Part shown: positions 4,666-6,474 of the stretch, in pieces
Layout of the letters: the number at the start of each line of letters is the position of its first letter
How positions within the stretch are numbered: position 1 is the stretch's first letter
From: Stagnihabitans sp039932095
GTDB lineage: Bacteria; Pseudomonadota; Alphaproteobacteria; Rhodobacterales; Rhodobacteraceae
Length of the DNA: 6,474 bases
Reading direction: 5' to 3'
Assembly: GCA_039932095.1 (NCBI GenBank)
Contig: JBDTQR010000236.1
Span: forward strand, 1 to 6,474
Translations under genes and position numbers: made by a program
Notes under the pieces: model-generated
Database searches by the model: none
What the model was told of the DNA's origin: nothing
Seen by the model: only the letters and a program-made list of their open reading frames with translations

Positions 4666-5691
4666 ATGACCGGCCTGACCCGATCCCTGTGGTCCCTGTT
4701 TGATCTGAATGGCACAGCCTCGCGCAAGCGGGGCTGGATCATTTTCGGCCTCTGTCTGGTGACGCTGGCAGCCAGCCAATTTGCCGTCATCAGCGTGGCC
4801 GCGCCGGCGCGCCCGCTTTACGCCGTGCTGGGCCTGCTGGTTGCCATTCAGGCTGCGATGTTCGTCCAGCGCCTGCATGATGCGGGGCGCAGCGGCTATT
4901 GGGCCATGACCACCATGATCCCGTTTGCCGGTCTGATTGCGGCGATCTGGATTCTGCTGCTGCCGACAAGCTCCGCCATCCTGCGCGCCCATCCCTTGGC
5001 CCGGCGGATCGGCACCGTGGCGATGCTGGCGTTCCTCGCCCTGTTCCTGACCCGCGCGCTCGGCCTGTGGCTGCCGATCTGGATCCCGTCGGAAAGCATG
5101 AAACCCACCCTGCTGATCGGCGATTTCCTGATCGTCACCCCGTCTGCCAACCCCGAACGCGGCGATGTTCTGGTGTTCCACCATCCGGTGAATGGTCAGG
5201 ATTATGTCAAACGCCTGATCGGCCTGCCCGGCGACACGGTGCAGATGCGCGGCGGCGTGGTGTGGCTGAACGGCGCCGCCTTGTCACAAACCGCCGATGG
5301 CCCGTTTGAGGAAGTCTTCGCACCGCAAGGCCCGTCCGCCAACCTGCCGCGCTGTGCCAATGCACCGGTCGGCATCGGCGCGCTCTGTCGTCGCAACCGG
5401 CTGATCGAAACCCTGCCGAACGGACGTCACTATGCCATTCTGAACACCGACGACAGTTTTGCCGATAATACCGGTGTTTTTACCGTGCCACCCGCTATGC
5501 TGTTCTTCATGGGCGACAACCGCGACAACTCGCTGGACAGCCGGATGCCGCAGACCGTCGGCGGCCTGGGTCTGGTGCCCTTGGCCAATGTCAAGGGACG
5601 GGCATGGGTCACGCTGTTCTCGGCGGCGGGGACATCGCTTGCCAATATTGGCTCGTGGCGGCCGGATCGCTACTGGAAGGCAGTCGAATGA
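4666..5691 (+). CDS. DUF805-like membrane domain fused to a type I signal peptidase
   Basis: The 341-residue product is a fusion. Residues 8-100 resemble DUF805 (small inner-membrane proteins such as YhaH/YhaI): SLFDLNGTASRKRGW at 10-24 and QRLHDAGRSGYW at 68-79, with hydrophobic segments at about 24-44, 50-66 and 80-99. A further helix (about 115-137) corresponds to the usual LepB anchor and leads into IPSESM with nucleophile Ser144. Lys182 in VKRLIGLPGDT is the base, and GDNRDNSLDSR lies at 283-293. Cys230 and Cys241 match the disulfide pair of the other copies. The loop between GDF and ERGDV is 26 residues shorter than in the second copy, so the NKMAYGYS segment and its cysteines are gone. 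The gene starts 2 nt after the second copy and overlaps rnc by 4 nt. The catalytic set is intact, so activity is likely; the role of DUF805 is unknown. Confidence 0.9.
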   Translation: MTGLTRSLWSLFDLNGTASRKRGWIIFGLCLVTLAASQFAVISVAAPARPLYAVLGLLVAIQAAMFVQRLHDAGRSGYWAMTTMIPFAGLIAAIWILLLPTSSAILRAHPLARRIGTVAMLAFLALFLTRALGLWLPIWIPSESMKPTLLIGDFLIVTPSANPERGDVLVFHHPVNGQDYVKRLIGLPGDTVQMRGGVVWLNGAALSQTADGPFEEVFAPQGPSANLPRCANAPVGIGALCRRNRLIETLPNGRHYAILNTDDSFADNTGVFTVPPAMLFFMGDNRDNSLDSRMPQTVGGLGLVPLANVKGRAWVTLFSAAGTSLANIGSWRPDRYWKAVE

Positions 5692-6380
5692 AACTTTCTG
5701 GCGACCTTCAGGCGTTTCAGGCCAAGCTGGGCTATACCTTCACCAAACCCGACCTGCTGTTGCAGGCGGTGACCCATGCCTCATTGTCCTCGCCGACCCG
5801 GCCCGACAATCAGCGGCTGGAATTTCTCGGCGATCGGGTGCTGGGTCTGGTGATGGCCGAGGCGCTGCTGGGGGCCGACACGAAAGCCGCCGAGGGGTTG
5901 CTGGCACCGCGTTTCAACGCCCTGGTCCGCAAGGAGGCTTGCGCTGATGTGGCCCGCGAACTGGGCCTGGGCGAGGTGATGAAGCTTGGCCGGTCCGAAA
6001 TGATGTCAGGCGGGCGGCGCAAAGAGGCCCTGCTGGGTGACGCGCTTGAGGCCTTGATTGCCGCCGTCTACCTCGATGGCGGGTTTGTGGCGGCGCGGGT
6101 GGTGGTGTTGCGATTGTGGGGCGGCCGGATCGGCGCGGTGGACGCCGATGCGCGCGACGCCAAGACCAGCTTGCAGGAATGGGCGCAGGCAAGGGGTATG
6201 CAGCCACCGACCTATGTCGAGGCGGCGCGCGTGGGGCCGGATCATCAGCCGGTGTTCACCGTGCAGGTCCAGCTGGAAAACGGAGAAACCGAGGTTGCGC
6301 GGGCGGGGGCCAAACGGCTCGCCGAACAGCAGGCCGCAAGGGCGCTGTTGGCGCGGATGGAGTTGAAGAATGACGGATGA
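5688..6380 (+). CDS. rnc: Ribonuclease III
   Basis: RNase III cuts double-stranded RNA, including rRNA precursors, in the cytoplasm. The 230-residue product has the expected layout. The nuclease domain (about 5-145) carries the signature NQRLEFLGDRVLGL at 41-54 with Glu45 and Asp49, and a second motif RKEALLGDALEALIAAVYLDGG with Asp118 and Glu121. A double-stranded RNA-binding domain (about 157-224) ends in the AGAKRLAEQQAARALL helix. The position equivalent to E. coli Glu38 is Gln42, a non-essential substitution that I recall from alphaproteobacterial homologues. The ATG at 5688 overlaps the preceding stop as ATGA, indicating translational coupling; the frame extends upstream to 5604, but only inside the preceding gene. 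No separate leader exists here of the kind E. coli rnc uses for autoregulation. Confidence 0.96.
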   Translation: MKLSGDLQAFQAKLGYTFTKPDLLLQAVTHASLSSPTRPDNQRLEFLGDRVLGLVMAEALLGADTKAAEGLLAPRFNALVRKEACADVARELGLGEVMKLGRSEMMSGGRRKEALLGDALEALIAAVYLDGGFVAARVVVLRLWGGRIGAVDADARDAKTSLQEWAQARGMQPPTYVEAARVGPDHQPVFTVQVQLENGETEVARAGAKRLAEQQAARALLARMELKNDG

Positions 6381-6474
6381 ATTGCCCGAAACCATGCCCT
6401 CGGCCGGCGCTGACACCCGTGCTGGGTTTGTCGCACTGATCGGCGAACCCAATGCCGGGACATCGACATTGCTG
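6370..6474 (+). CDS. era: N-terminus of GTPase Era, 3' truncated, unusual P-loop
   Basis: Era is a GTPase that binds 16S rRNA and assists 30S subunit maturation. Only 35 residues are present before the window ends: a polar 18-residue N-tail, then GFVALIGEPNAG and TSTLL. This aligns with the Era G1 motif, GEPNAGKSTLL in homologues. The normally invariant P-loop lysine is Thr31 here (ACA at 6460-6462). The gene overlaps rnc by 11 nt, and GGAG at 6359-6362 gives 7-nt spacing to the ATG at 6370. A second in-frame ATG at 6394 is possible. Synteny after rnc makes the assignment firm; the K-to-T change could be real or a sequence error. Confidence 0.88.
   Translation, partial: MTDELPETMPSAGADTRAGFVALIGEPNAGTSTLL

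Noticed and set aside
4660..5184. 174-codon minus-strand frame opposite the DUF805 region
   Set aside because: It is an antisense shadow of the fusion gene with low-complexity Gln/Arg/His composition.
4666..5691. The fusion gene as an assembly artefact joining two genes
   Set aside because: The frame is continuous, it keeps normal 2-nt and 4-nt junctions with both neighbours, and the last N-terminal helix aligns with the standard LepB anchor, so there is no sign of a frameshift.

Overview
The window looks like chromosomal DNA from an alphaproteobacterium, most likely of the Rhodobacterales. This rests on the gene order (pdxJ ... acpS, lepB, rnc, era), the high G+C coding style, the family-level character of the proteins and two FnrL-type operators. 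No species can be named from the sequence alone.

Layout. Positions 1-67 hold the last codons of pdxJ. Positions 68-2526 hold a redox island of three genes. A small secreted c-type cytochrome (369-746, +) converges on a membrane-anchored mono-haem protein with four predicted helices (837-1601, -), and a secreted cupredoxin (1789-2289, -) lies upstream of that. Both haem-protein genes are preceded by an FNR/FnrL box: TTGACATGGATCAA at 138-151, placed exactly as in a class II FNR promoter relative to a TAAAAT -10, and a perfect TTGAT-N4-ATCAA at 1733-1746. A strong hairpin with a T-rich tail lies between the converging genes. The island therefore looks like a low-oxygen electron-transfer set placed between two housekeeping genes that are often adjacent in related bacteria.

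Positions 2527-6474 hold a compact plus-strand housekeeping operon: acpS (holo-ACP synthase), three consecutive type I signal peptidase genes, rnc (RNase III) and the start of era. From the second signal peptidase gene onward the genes are 2 nt apart or overlap (4 nt and 11 nt), which suggests translational coupling.

The main oddities are as follows. (1) There are three tandem lepB-type genes where one is usual, all retaining the Ser/Lys catalytic pair. (2) The third is a fusion of a DUF805-like membrane domain to a signal peptidase that lacks about 26 residues of the usual loop. (3) The two haem-protein genes appear to share FnrL control, and one operator lies inside a 9-bp GC-rich inverted repeat. 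(4) The Era P-loop reads GEPNAGTS, with Thr in place of the normally invariant Lys. All functional statements come from motif reading; no database search was possible.
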